A stretch of DNA of 64,000 bases from Albitalea sp966211955 (GTDB lineage Bacteria; Pseudomonadota; Gammaproteobacteria; Burkholderiales; Burkholderiaceae_C). Where the stretch lies: the NCBI GenBank assembly GCA_966211955.1, contig CBIHOF010000008.1, forward strand, positions 1 through 64,000, given 5' to 3'. The notes under the pieces are model-generated. The model saw nothing but the letters and a program-made list of their open reading frames with translations, was not told the DNA's origin and did no database searches. Position numbers and translations under genes: made by a program. Of the stretch, positions 8,879 to 16,854 are shown in pieces (the first letter of the stretch is position 1; every line of letters begins with the position of its first letter).

Positions 8879-10995
8879 CCCGCCACCCCCTTCAGCATTT
8901 CCATGAACCGCTTCTCCATGGCTTCGATGTCGTGCTTGATCGCCTCACGGCTGCGCGGCGCCTTGTAGACGTAGAACTCTCGGTTGAAGTTGATCTCGCA
9001 ACCCACGACGCCGATCTTGCCGTCGGATTCGTCGGTGACGTTGGTGTTGATCCAGGCGTCAGGCCAGTGCGGTTTCACCTCGAAGTCGAAGTAGGTCTGC
9101 ACGCCGGCGGCCACTTCGCCACCGCTCATGCCAAGAAACGAGAACGGGATGTACTCGGCGTCACGCAGGTCTGCGTCCGGCAGCGGTTTCCCCTTGTTGT
9201 CGTTGACGATTTCACCCTTCTTGTTGCGCACGCCGAAGAACTTGCGCGCGACTTCCAGATCCTTTGCCGTGAGTTTCTGAAGGACGGTACCGCGCGAGTC
9301 GCTCTCGACATTCGCCGCTCCCTGGAGCGCGTTGTTGAAACTGTCGACGGACATCCAGGCGAGGCCTTGCCCACCCTCCTGTGCCGGTAGCTCGAACGCG
9401 AGTCGATCCAAAGCGTGGTCGAGCAGGACCTTGTTCGGGGCCTTTTGCGACACAAGCGAGTCGCGGAACTCCTGCAAGCGCTCCAGTGTCACCTCGAAGC
9501 GCATCCGCAGCGGCCGTTCGATCGTGACCTTGCGGTAGAAGAAGTGTGACGCCGGCCGTACCTTGGCCTTCAACGCGCGCTTACGACCACCAATGGGAGC
9601 CCGATCCTTCCACTCGACGGCCTTGAACGCGTGGTAGGCCTGGACGATGCGGCGCTGGCAGTCATCGCTAAGTTCTAAGCGCTTCTTGCCGAGGTTCTTC
9701 TTCATCAGCACGCCCATGGCTGAGGCGTCGATGAGCATCACCTTGCCTTGCCGCTCCTTCGGCTTCCGATTCGACAGGAACCATAGGTAGGTGGCGATGT
9801 TCGTGTTGTAGAACATGTCTGTGGGCAGGGCCACTATCGCGTCGAGGTAGTCATGGTCGAGCAGGAAGCGCCGGATCTCTGACTCGCCGCTTCCGGCGTC
9901 GCCGGTGAACAGCGGTGAGCCGTTGTGCACCAGGCCCACGCGGCCACCGCCCTCACCATTGATGAAGGGCCGCATCTTCGCCACTGCATTCAGCATGAAG
10001 AGCATCTGGCCGTCCGAGATGCGCGGCAAGCCCGGACTGAAGCGGCCCGCGGCGCCCTTGGCGTGCTCCTTCTTGACCGCTTCTTCGGCCGGCTTCCACT
10101 CAACGCCGTAGGGCGGATTGGATAGCTGGTAGTCGAAGCGCTGGTCTGGGTGCTTGTCATCGGCGAGCGTATCGCCCATCGCGATGTCCGCCGGATCCTG
10201 GCCTCGGATCAGCATGTCAGACATGCAGATCGCATAGGTCTCGTCTTCGAGCTCCTGGCCGAACAGGCGCAGCTTCGCGTTCGGGTTCAGGTTCTTCACC
10301 TTCTCTTCGGCCTCGGACAGCATGCCGCCAGTGCCTGCCGTCTGGTCATACATGGTGCGGATTGCACCTGGCACCGAAAGAACCTCGTCGTCGCCGTCGA
10401 AGAGGATGTCGACCATCAGATGAATTGCATCGCGCGGGGTGTACTGCTCACCCGCCGGAGACGCATCGTTGAAGCGCCGGAGCAGTTCCTCGAATGCCTT
10501 GCCCATGTCGTGACCGGACACGGTATTGAGGTCCATTGGTACACCGGCAAAGGCCTTGGCAACGTGGTAGAGCCGCCCCTTCTCGCGCAGCTTGTCCACG
10601 GTCGCCATGAAACTGAACTTCTCGAAGATGCGGCGCACGTTCGGCGAGAAGCCGTTGACCATGTTCTCGAGGTTGTCCCGCAGGTCGTCCGGCGCCTCAA
10701 GCAGGCCCCTCAGCGTGAAAGCCGAGTGGTTCCAGAACGGATAGCCGGTGATCGACGCCAGGAACATGCGCAAGTTGTAGTTCTTCGACGCGATCTCCCG
10801 GTGCTTGGTCAGCACCTTGTCCTTGGTCGGCTCAAGCAGACAGTCCAGTCGACGCAGTACCGTGAAAGGCAGGATGACCCGGCGGTACTCGGGCTCGCGG
10901 AAGGCGCCGCGTAGCAGCTCGGCGGACTTCCATATGAGGTCAGCTAGTTTGGTGCCCCCCGCAGTGTTTCCGGATGCGTTTGTTTTTTGGCTCAT
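8875..10995 (-). CDS. hsdM: Type I DNA adenine methylase subunit
   Basis: A 706-residue N6-adenine methyltransferase. The SAM-binding motif is DQTAGTGGML (about residue 222) and the catalytic motif is NPPYG (about residue 290). The N-terminal helical domain (ADLIWKSAELLRGAF) is typical of HsdM. The protein is longer than many HsdM proteins because of an extended C terminus. It is the first gene of the operon, and the intergenic gap to the resolvase upstream is only about 43 bases. The operon promoter is therefore either in that gap or shared with the resolvase. Confidence 0.95.
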   Translation of the reverse strand: MSQKTNASGNTAGGTKLADLIWKSAELLRGAFREPEYRRVILPFTVLRRLDCLLEPTKDKVLTKHREIASKNYNLRMFLASITGYPFWNHSAFTLRGLLEAPDDLRDNLENMVNGFSPNVRRIFEKFSFMATVDKLREKGRLYHVAKAFAGVPMDLNTVSGHDMGKAFEELLRRFNDASPAGEQYTPRDAIHLMVDILFDGDDEVLSVPGAIRTMYDQTAGTGGMLSEAEEKVKNLNPNAKLRLFGQELEDETYAICMSDMLIRGQDPADIAMGDTLADDKHPDQRFDYQLSNPPYGVEWKPAEEAVKKEHAKGAAGRFSPGLPRISDGQMLFMLNAVAKMRPFINGEGGGRVGLVHNGSPLFTGDAGSGESEIRRFLLDHDYLDAIVALPTDMFYNTNIATYLWFLSNRKPKERQGKVMLIDASAMGVLMKKNLGKKRLELSDDCQRRIVQAYHAFKAVEWKDRAPIGGRKRALKAKVRPASHFFYRKVTIERPLRMRFEVTLERLQEFRDSLVSQKAPNKVLLDHALDRLAFELPAQEGGQGLAWMSVDSFNNALQGAANVESDSRGTVLQKLTAKDLEVARKFFGVRNKKGEIVNDNKGKPLPDADLRDAEYIPFSFLGMSGGEVAAGVQTYFDFEVKPHWPDAWINTNVTDESDGKIGVVGCEINFNREFYVYKAPRSREAIKHDIEAMEKRFMEMLKGVAG

Positions 10996-11038
10996 TGAGT
11001 TTTTGGAAGGTGAGGTCGGTCCGATGACGCTGAGCGGT

Positions 11039-11632
11039 TCAGCAGTTGGCGCTCTTGTGCGCCAAATGGGGGTCCACGATGCCTGCTCGTGCGAGCGCCG
11101 CGTTCAGGGTCACGCGGCTCACTCCGAAGTGTTTCGCGACCTCGGTCTTGGTCATGTTGGGGTCAGCCAGCAGCACGGCGGCTTTGCGCACATCCGCGGG
11201 AGAGAGTGCCGGCTTGCGGCCACCCTTGCGCCCGCGAGCTCTGGCTGCGGCCAGGCCTGCGATGGTTCGCTCGCGGATCAAGCTATGCTCGAACTCGGCG
11301 AGGGCACCAAAGATATGGAAGACAAGCCTTCCGCCGGAGCTGGTGGTATCGATCGACTCGGTGAGCGATCGGAAGCCGACACCACGCTGGTTGAGATCAT
11401 GGACGATTTCGACCAGGTCCTTGAGGGATCGCGCCAAGCGGTCGAGCTTCCAGACCACCAGGGTGTCACCCTTTCGCAGGGTCCTCAGGCAAGCAACGAG
11501 CTCAGGTCGTTCGCGCTGGGTCCCGATTGCGGTCTCGTGGAAGACCTGCTCGCAGTTGACCCCGGACAGTGCGTCCAGTTGGAGCTGCGGATTCGGGTCC
11601 TGGGTGCTTACCCTGGCGTAGCCGATGATCAT
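11039..11632 (-). CDS. Serine recombinase (Tn3-type resolvase/invertase)
   Basis: A 197-residue serine recombinase. The nucleophile serine is in the N-terminal IGYARVSTQD motif. The RLARSLKDL and LIRERTIAGL segments of the catalytic core follow. A C-terminal helix-turn-helix (KTEVAKHFGVSRVTLNAAL) would bind DNA. The length fits a complete resolvase. I chose ATG at 11632; the codon before it in frame is TTG. There is no Tn3-type transposase nearby, so it is either a relic of a nested transposon or a stand-alone resolvase of the island. Confidence 0.9.
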   Translation of the reverse strand: MIIGYARVSTQDPNPQLQLDALSGVNCEQVFHETAIGTQRERPELVACLRTLRKGDTLVVWKLDRLARSLKDLVEIVHDLNQRGVGFRSLTESIDTTSSGGRLVFHIFGALAEFEHSLIRERTIAGLAAARARGRKGGRKPALSPADVRKAAVLLADPNMTKTEVAKHFGVSRVTLNAALARAGIVDPHLAHKSANC

Positions 11633-11634
11633 CA

Positions 11635-11655
11635 AACGTACCTGAGCTGTACGTT
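11635..11655. promoter_or_regulatory. Palindrome at resolvase start (candidate res/operator site)
   Basis: AACGTAC at 11635-11641 and GTACGTT at 11649-11655 form a perfect 7-base inverted repeat with a 7-base spacer, directly abutting the resolvase start codon. Resolvases bind such sites upstream of their own gene for recombination and self-repression. No second or third subsite was recognised. Confidence 0.4.
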
Positions 11656-11842
11656 GATTACTTTACGGCTTACTTCGCGTCGCGGCAACCATTTTTCGGG
11701 CAAAAGGGGCGGCGTCCAGCAGCCGTACAACAAGGGCCAGGAGCGGACGGCTGCCAGCGTCTGCTGTCGCGACGCCTGTCCAAGGCACGAGCCAGCCCCC
11801 TGAACCGAGACATGCCAGACATCGGGCCGTTTGCCGTTGAGA

Positions 11843-11871
11843 TTGACGTTTCGACGGGGTGTGGCTACACT
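11843..11871 (+). promoter_or_regulatory. Sigma-70 promoter for small RNA
   Basis: TTGACG (11843-11848), a 17-base spacer and TACACT (11866-11871) make a near-consensus promoter on the plus strand. Transcription would begin near 11878. There is no protein gene until 12084. Confidence 0.65.
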
Positions 11872-11877
11872 GGCGTA

Positions 11878-12067
11878 CCCTCGTTTAGGCGAGGGAAGCT
11901 CTAGAACGACTAGATCAATGACTCTGGTAGCTTCTTGAGTGCTTGCATGTGCGCCTAAGTGGCTCCAAGAGCGTGAGTCCTCCTGTGGCATGACGCCTCG
12001 CAAGTCAGAGACTCAGAAAGAAATTTATGAACGGGAAAGCCCACTACACTCTGTAGCGGGCTTTTTT
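11878..12067 (+). ncRNA. Candidate structured small RNA, or attenuator leader of the LOTUS gene pair
   Basis: The segment starts about 7 bases after a good -10 box and ends in a strong terminator. It is about 190 nt long and has no convincing reading frame. Local helices are visible: CCCTCG/CGAGGG at its 5' end (11878-11895); GAAGCT/AGCTTC (11895-11934) enclosing a CTAG/CTAG pair; TGAGTC/GACTCA (11974-12015); then the terminator stem. It lies immediately before a gene whose product starts with a putative RNA-binding LOTUS domain. It could be an RNA partner of that system, or a leader whose terminator controls the downstream genes. I recognise no known RNA family. Confidence 0.55.
12036..12067 (+). 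terminator. Rho-independent terminator
   Basis: AGCCC-A-CTACA, loop CTC, then TGTAG-C-GGGCT, followed by six T. The only plus-strand transcript it could end is the one starting near 11878. Confidence 0.85.
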
Positions 12068-12083
12068 CATTCCACATTATGAA

Positions 12084-12995
12084 ATGTCTGGCCGCCTGAT
12101 GCTCGAAGCCGCCGAAGTCTCCAAGCTTCTCGTCCAACTACTGTCCGCCCGCAGTCCCGAGGTGGGGGCGCGGCTCAAGCAGCGGCTCAACGCACTGCTT
12201 CGTGAGCGAAACCTCGAACCGTTTGACGAGCGACGATACGGGTACAAGAAGTTCCAGGATTTCCTTGAAAAGGGCCAGCGCGACGTCGTTCAGGTCACCA
12301 GGCGTGAGGACGGCGGCGACATCCAGGTCTCTCTGACTGAAGCCGCTCAGGCGGACGTCGAGGCTCCTGTACTTCACTCGGTCGTCTCGCCGACCGAGTG
12401 GGCCGGAAGGCCGATCCGAAGCGATGTGTGGCAAGCCTTTGCCAACCCGGATCCTGACCGGCGGCGTTACCTCGACCGCCAGACCTTCCAGATCTGCCAC
12501 TACACGCCGACCCATCACCCCGAGGTTCGGGCCCAGGTAACGCTCAACCCCGCGCAGTACGCCGAGATTCCTCCCATCCTTGGCGACACGCAGAAGGGAT
12601 GGATGCACGAGTTCCTGGATGCGGTGCCCGTCACGGGCCCAGAACGCAACGTGCTCGATCAGATGCTCGCCCAGCCCTACACGAGCGCCCTCAACGCTGC
12701 ATTTACCAGATCGCTCGCGTCCAAGGCCGCACTCTGGAGAGAGCACCGGCTGAAGCTTGTGCTAAACACGATCTTTCAGTGGGCCAAGGCGAACAACATC
12801 GACGTCGATCGCCTGCGAACGTCCGAAGAAAAGCCCGCCGCGGAGCGGCCTGCGGCTCTGTCGTTCGACAGTCTGGGCGCGGTGACGCCCAGACTGCAGG
12901 CGGCGAAGCTTCTCGAACTCCTCAGCGACGAGGATATCGGCCGGGTCGTTCTCCCAGTTTTGCTCAGCACCATCCTCGTCAGAGCCAGACTCTGA
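12084..12995 (+). CDS. LOTUS/OST-HTH domain protein, function unknown
   Basis: A 303-residue protein. Residues about 5-65 resemble an OST-HTH/LOTUS domain, including the characteristic RRYGYKKFQDFLEK. LOTUS domains are winged helices reported to bind structured or G-rich RNA and to recruit helicases or nucleases. The rest is mixed alpha/beta without a motif I recognise. A helical segment lies near 190-230. No clear ribosome binding site lies between the terminator at 12067 and this ATG, so the exact start or mode of expression is unsure. It is followed 12 bases later by another unknown gene, so the two form a pair. A defence role is inference from location. Confidence 0.75.
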   Translation: MSGRLMLEAAEVSKLLVQLLSARSPEVGARLKQRLNALLRERNLEPFDERRYGYKKFQDFLEKGQRDVVQVTRREDGGDIQVSLTEAAQADVEAPVLHSVVSPTEWAGRPIRSDVWQAFANPDPDRRRYLDRQTFQICHYTPTHHPEVRAQVTLNPAQYAEIPPILGDTQKGWMHEFLDAVPVTGPERNVLDQMLAQPYTSALNAAFTRSLASKAALWREHRLKLVLNTIFQWAKANNIDVDRLRTSEEKPAAERPAALSFDSLGAVTPRLQAAKLLELLSDEDIGRVVLPVLLSTILVRARL

Positions 12996-13007
12996 GCGAG
13001 CACCTTC

Positions 13008-13850
13008 ATGGCAAGGGTGTTCATGATCGGGCTGCCCACGCTCGTGCGCCAGCGCGTGGAAGCTGAAGCCGCGCGGCGCGATCTCGAAGTCTTGAACATC
13101 GCGGCCGGCGTCGGCAACGCCGGTACCTTCAAGCTCCTGCCGCACGACAACCAAGCGATCTATCGACTGCAGGAGTACGTCAAGGGCGAGGCGGACAACT
13201 ATGGAGACTGCTTTGTCCTCGTCCTCCCGTATGCGCCGCTGCCGGACGACTTACTCGAAGAGTTGGCGGTCCTCGAGGAATTCAACGCCACAGTGATTCG
13301 CCCCACACCCGGGGAGTCGGGTTGGCCGTCCAAGTCCAGTGCGCGGCGGCGCGATCAGGCTTTCTGGGATGCCCTCTATGTTGCAATCAATGCGCAGCTT
13401 CCTGGCGCAGCTTTGCAGTTGCAAGCCCCGTCGGACTACTTCAACAGTCTGGCGGCCCACAACCCACGGCTGATCATCACCCCCGGATCCCTCGAGAGCG
13501 CGGACCACGTGGCCGGGCACAGGTATGAGTTTCTGCGTCGTGCGGCAGATGCTCTCGATCAGTACGCCCGCAGCGGATCGGGCGGCCGCATCGACGCCTT
13601 CTTCGCGCGCCATGGACTGGACCACGCGCAGTCTGGCGGCATTACCGCCACGCTGAGGCTGCACAGGGCGGGAGAGGTCTCGATTCACGAGTGCCACACG
13701 CACCTCAAGCAGGGAGACAAGACGACGCGCATCGCTGCCGCTCGCGTCTACTACTACGCCTTCACGGTCGAAGGTGAACTGTACGCTGCGCTGCTGTATG
13801 CGGGCCCCCATCCGGATGAAGACGTAACGCGCGAATGGCACTTGCCGTGA
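13008..13850 (+). CDS. Hypothetical protein paired with LOTUS protein
   Basis: A 280-residue protein not assigned to any family. It begins with an alternating hydrophobic/charged segment (MARVFMIGLPTLVRQRVEAE). The middle (WDALYVAINAQLPG) looks folded. The C terminus has the pattern CHTHLKQGDKTTRIAA, RVYYYAF and AGPHPDED. That His-x-His plus aromatic strand pattern recurs, as far as I know, in assorted accessory proteins of bacterial islands. There is no signal peptide or membrane segment. The 12-base gap to the LOTUS gene indicates one operon. Confidence 0.7.
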   Translation: MARVFMIGLPTLVRQRVEAEAARRDLEVLNIAAGVGNAGTFKLLPHDNQAIYRLQEYVKGEADNYGDCFVLVLPYAPLPDDLLEELAVLEEFNATVIRPTPGESGWPSKSSARRRDQAFWDALYVAINAQLPGAALQLQAPSDYFNSLAAHNPRLIITPGSLESADHVAGHRYEFLRRAADALDQYARSGSGGRIDAFFARHGLDHAQSGGITATLRLHRAGEVSIHECHTHLKQGDKTTRIAAARVYYYAFTVEGELYAALLYAGPHPDEDVTREWHLP

Positions 13851-14611
13851 CGATGAATCGGACGGCGTAGTGGGTGCCGGACGATCCCGAGGCTTGACGG
13901 CCAATTCAGCTTTGAGAAACCGAACTTTCCACGAAAGATGACTGAAGCAGAAGCGCATAGAAACCCGACCGACCGCTTCAAGGCGGCGAGATCAGGGCTG
14001 CGAATGTCGCTTCACGGTCGGCTCAGGTCGACGAGACCCTGAGGGAGCGGTCATTCGGGCCGCTGGTCACACCAACATCTGCTACTGGAACCGAAGCAAT
14101 TTGAAGGTGCCGGCCAGAAGCAGCTAACCCAAGGACTGCTTTGCAGGCGCGAGACGCTGGAACCGAAGAACACGGTCCCCAAAAGGCCAACCCACGTGTT
14201 GTACTTGAGCGGCCGGCCGGCGCGGTCAGGCGAAATTGAAGTGGAAGCGAGCCGCAAGCTCGAGAGTCGCGCGACCTTCCATCTGCCTGGCTCGTTCGAG
14301 CGCCGCATCGGCGAATAGCGCCCGATGTAATCCTGAAGGCCTTGAGCAGATACGGCCATGAAGAAGCACCGGAGCGCAGCTCAACGAAAGCCTGTTTTCT
14401 CGGGCACGAAACGCAACCCCTGGCACAGCGGCAAAGCGGCGGCGCAGCACCGCCCAGGTGCCCAGGCGGCGGGCGGCCTGCAGAGGGACGGCGTAGCCGT
14501 TGGGCAAGGATCGAAACCACCTTGTAGCACGACCGGGCGTCGCAATGAGGTCGAGCGCTTGACCACGAGCGCCGATGAACTGCAGCGGAAAGCGATGCTT
14601 TCCCAGCCCTC
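13851..14611. other. No convincing gene; probably decayed coding DNA
   Basis: Several short overlapping frames occur on both strands, none with a good start site, a recognisable domain or a sensible neighbour. On the minus strand one frame (14226-14507) reads like eroded protein sequence. No terminator, repeat or RNA structure stood out. Confidence 0.5.
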
Positions 14612-15682
14612 TTAGGGACCGGGTCTCACGCCAGGCTCAAAGGTCGGCGTTGGCCGCCCAGTGCCGTCCCCATCCGTGTCACCGTCATCGTGCTGCGGAA
14701 CGAGCCCATCGGCTGCAAGTGCACGGGCGACGATCTGTGCGATTCGATCCGAATTGGGACGGCCCGTGCCATCGCCGTCGCCGTGATCGTCTTTCGTAAT
14801 GCCAATGCCGCTTGATGCCAGCGCACTATTGATGAGGTCGGCCACGCGCTGCGTCAACGTTCGCCCCGTACCGTCGCCGTCATCGTCGGGCTTCGGAACG
14901 ATCCCTCCGGAAACGAGGCCTTGCGCGATGATTTCCCCGATCCGTTCCTTTCGGCTCGACCCACCGCCCACCCCGTCACTTTCATCGTCACCGCTGTTGG
15001 TTGAGCCTTCGCTTTCGGGTTCGGGTGGCTTCTCGTCATCGTTTTTCTCCTCGTCGCCGTTTTCGTCCTTGTTTTCATCGATGCCGTCCTTCTCGTCCGG
15101 GTTGGCTGCTGCCGAGCCGTTGCTGCTTGGCTCGGCTGCAGCAGGGTCACCTTCTTCGCCCTCCATCGGCGCTGCAATGATGCCGTCGGCGACCAAGGCA
15201 GCTCCCAGAGCCGCTCCGCTCGGAAGCTCTTCAGCGCCAGCAAAGCCTGCAGCTTCTGCCTCTGCAGCCGCTGCAGCAAGGCCGGCCGCGACCGCGGCTA
15301 CGAAAGCGATGCCCGCCGCGGCTCCTGCTGCCGCGACGATGGCCGCACCCTGATTTGCCTCGGTCATGCCGGCACCGCTGTTTTCCTCGGTGCCCTGCCC
15401 ACCCGGGAGCGAGGTCGTTCCCTCAGCACTTCCAGAGCCCTCCAGCGTCGTGCCGGCGTCGTCTTCGTCTTCCGGATATTTGTCGATTTGTCCAGGCGTG
15501 CGGTAGGGACTGTCGGGCTGAGTGGCTCCATCCCCTGGCGTCACATGCTCATCACCAGCCGTAGGCCTGGTCGGCGCCCCGTGTTGCTGACCGTCTGAGC
15601 TCCCCGCACCTTGGCTGCTTGGGGAAATCGCTTCCTTGACCTTTTCGATCACTGAATCAAACCAGCTCGGGCCCGTTGCCAT
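14612..15682 (-). CDS. Acidic low-complexity protein with three DxDGDGTGR-type repeats
   Basis: A 356-residue protein of unknown function. It starts at ATG 15682 behind GAGGAG with 7-base spacing; an in-frame TTG upstream is less likely. Layout: a polar Pro/Gly/Ser-rich N terminus; an Ala-rich hydrophobic stretch (about residues 115-155) that could span or insert in a membrane; a strongly acidic disordered stretch rich in Asp/Glu/Asn; then three tandem units of about 37 residues. Each unit has a short amphipathic helix (such as ERIGEIIAQGLVSGGI) followed by an acidic loop ending in DGDGTGR. The Asp spacing recalls calcium-binding loops of the dockerin/EF-hand kind, but no canonical family is recognised. 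A secreted or surface-associated role is a guess. Confidence 0.75.
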   Translation of the reverse strand: MATGPSWFDSVIEKVKEAISPSSQGAGSSDGQQHGAPTRPTAGDEHVTPGDGATQPDSPYRTPGQIDKYPEDEDDAGTTLEGSGSAEGTTSLPGGQGTEENSGAGMTEANQGAAIVAAAGAAAGIAFVAAVAAGLAAAAAEAEAAGFAGAEELPSGAALGAALVADGIIAAPMEGEEGDPAAAEPSSNGSAAANPDEKDGIDENKDENGDEEKNDDEKPPEPESEGSTNSGDDESDGVGGGSSRKERIGEIIAQGLVSGGIVPKPDDDGDGTGRTLTQRVADLINSALASSGIGITKDDHGDGDGTGRPNSDRIAQIVARALAADGLVPQHDDGDTDGDGTGRPTPTFEPGVRPGP

Positions 15683-15744
15683 GATGTGACTCCTCAATGC
15701 TGTCTAGGACGTCCGCTATGCCACTCGCGTTCTAGCAAACATCG

Positions 15745-15784
15745 TGGCGCTGCGCGTCAATAGTTTGTAGGAAGCGCAGCGCCA
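15745..15784. repeat. Perfect 11-base inverted repeat
   Basis: TGGCGCTGCGC (15745-15755) and GCGCAGCGCCA (15774-15784) are exact reverse complements, separated by 18 bases. No T-run follows on either strand, so it is not a classical terminator. It lies upstream of the acidic repeat protein gene and could be an operator or a mobile-element scar. Confidence 0.5.
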
Positions 15785-15961
15785 AGGAAATCAATACAGG
15801 GCGTGTCTCTCGAACGATGCGCCGGCGATCGAGCAGCTTCGCGAAATCATTTGATGAAGCAAAAGATCGCGATGCCTCCCCTTACTGGACGCCCACGGTC
15901 GACTTCCAGCTGCTGCGGCACGCCCTCGAGAACTAGTCGGCAGAGCGCATCCGACTCCTTG

Positions 15962-16177
15962 TCAAGACGGCCTGGTTTGCCGCTTACATAGCGCCTGCGT
16001 CACCGCGTTCTGCTGCACGCCCTCTAGCACCCCGGCTCCACTGGAGAAGTACGAGTCGAACTCCCGTCCAAGGCCGGCGAGAGCGTCCTGCGCATTCTCA
16101 GCGTAGGCGATCCGAGCCATGAGAGTTCTGCCTTCCCCCGTCGCACTGTAGTCCCGCCACACCGTCCACAGCTTCAT
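15962..16177 (-). CDS. Small hypothetical protein
   Basis: A 71-residue protein beginning MKLWTVWRDYSATGEGRTLM. It has a believable start (purine-rich GAGAAGATCG just before the ATG at 16177) and an ordered composition with a conserved-looking N terminus. An earlier in-frame ATG at 16195 is possible. I believe I have seen similar short proteins in proteobacterial islands, but know no function. Confidence 0.6.
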   Translation of the reverse strand: MKLWTVWRDYSATGEGRTLMARIAYAENAQDALAGLGREFDSYFSSGAGVLEGVQQNAVTQALCKRQTRPS

Positions 16178-16195
16178 CGATCTTCTCGTTCGCAT

Positions 16196-16854
16196 TGCCC
16201 ATCGGCTAAAGCGCCACCCGCTGCCCTTACTCCGACTTCGACTCGAATTTGGTCACAGAGGCCTCGTCGCTCGAGGCTTCAGTTGATGCGCGGAGAATGC
16301 GCGCTCGCGATCACGTGAGGAGGTGTCGGGCACGCTGGCGAGCTCCTCGTGTCGGAACAGTGACTGCTGGGAAACCGTGGCACCAGTCGGCAAGAGCGGA
16401 ATTGCTATCTCCCGGATTGCCGCGATCTGGCTAAGGGTCAACGGACCGTCGTCCGGTTCGTACGCGGGGCACCGATCGGTCGCCAGTCGTGCATAGCCAG
16501 ATGAATTGGACTGCCTCGGACGTCTCATGAGCGTCTGAAAAGGGGAACGCACGGTTGCCTCACTTGCAAGCGCCAGCGCCAACCTCACGTTCAAACTTCT
16601 CGGAGAGCTGATCATTGCAATGCGGGCTTGCTACGTTCACCTCCCATATGCCATCAGGGCTGAGCCTTGCACACGCTCGCACCTTGTCCCAAAGCTGGGC
16701 CTTGGCCAAGAGTTGCCCCGCAAACACCGCAGTCTCAATCATTAGTTGAGCGCCCGTTGGCGATCGCCGATTTCGCTTGGTCGACATTCGTGTGCTCTTT
16801 CACTTCCGGACAAGGCGTCGGAGCAAGGCGCCATTGCTTGCGCGCCGAACTCGT
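16196..16854. other. Uncertain small frames, likely degraded DNA
   Basis: Two overlapping minus-strand frames are the only candidates. One is at 16560-16787 (75 residues, starting MSTKRNRRSPTGAQLMIETA), with protein-like composition in its first 60 residues. The other is at 16253-16615 (120 residues), whose composition is less convincing. They overlap by 56 bases in different frames. Neither has a clear ribosome binding site. Confidence 0.4.

Noticed and set aside
11632..12003. Minus-strand 123-codon frame upstream of the resolvase
   Set aside because: Overlaps the promoter and structured RNA region, with unconvincing composition and no ribosome binding site.
15830..15937. Short plus-strand frame ending PTVDFQLLRHALEN
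   Set aside because: Protein-like but under 40 codons, no start site or neighbour; at most a gene remnant.
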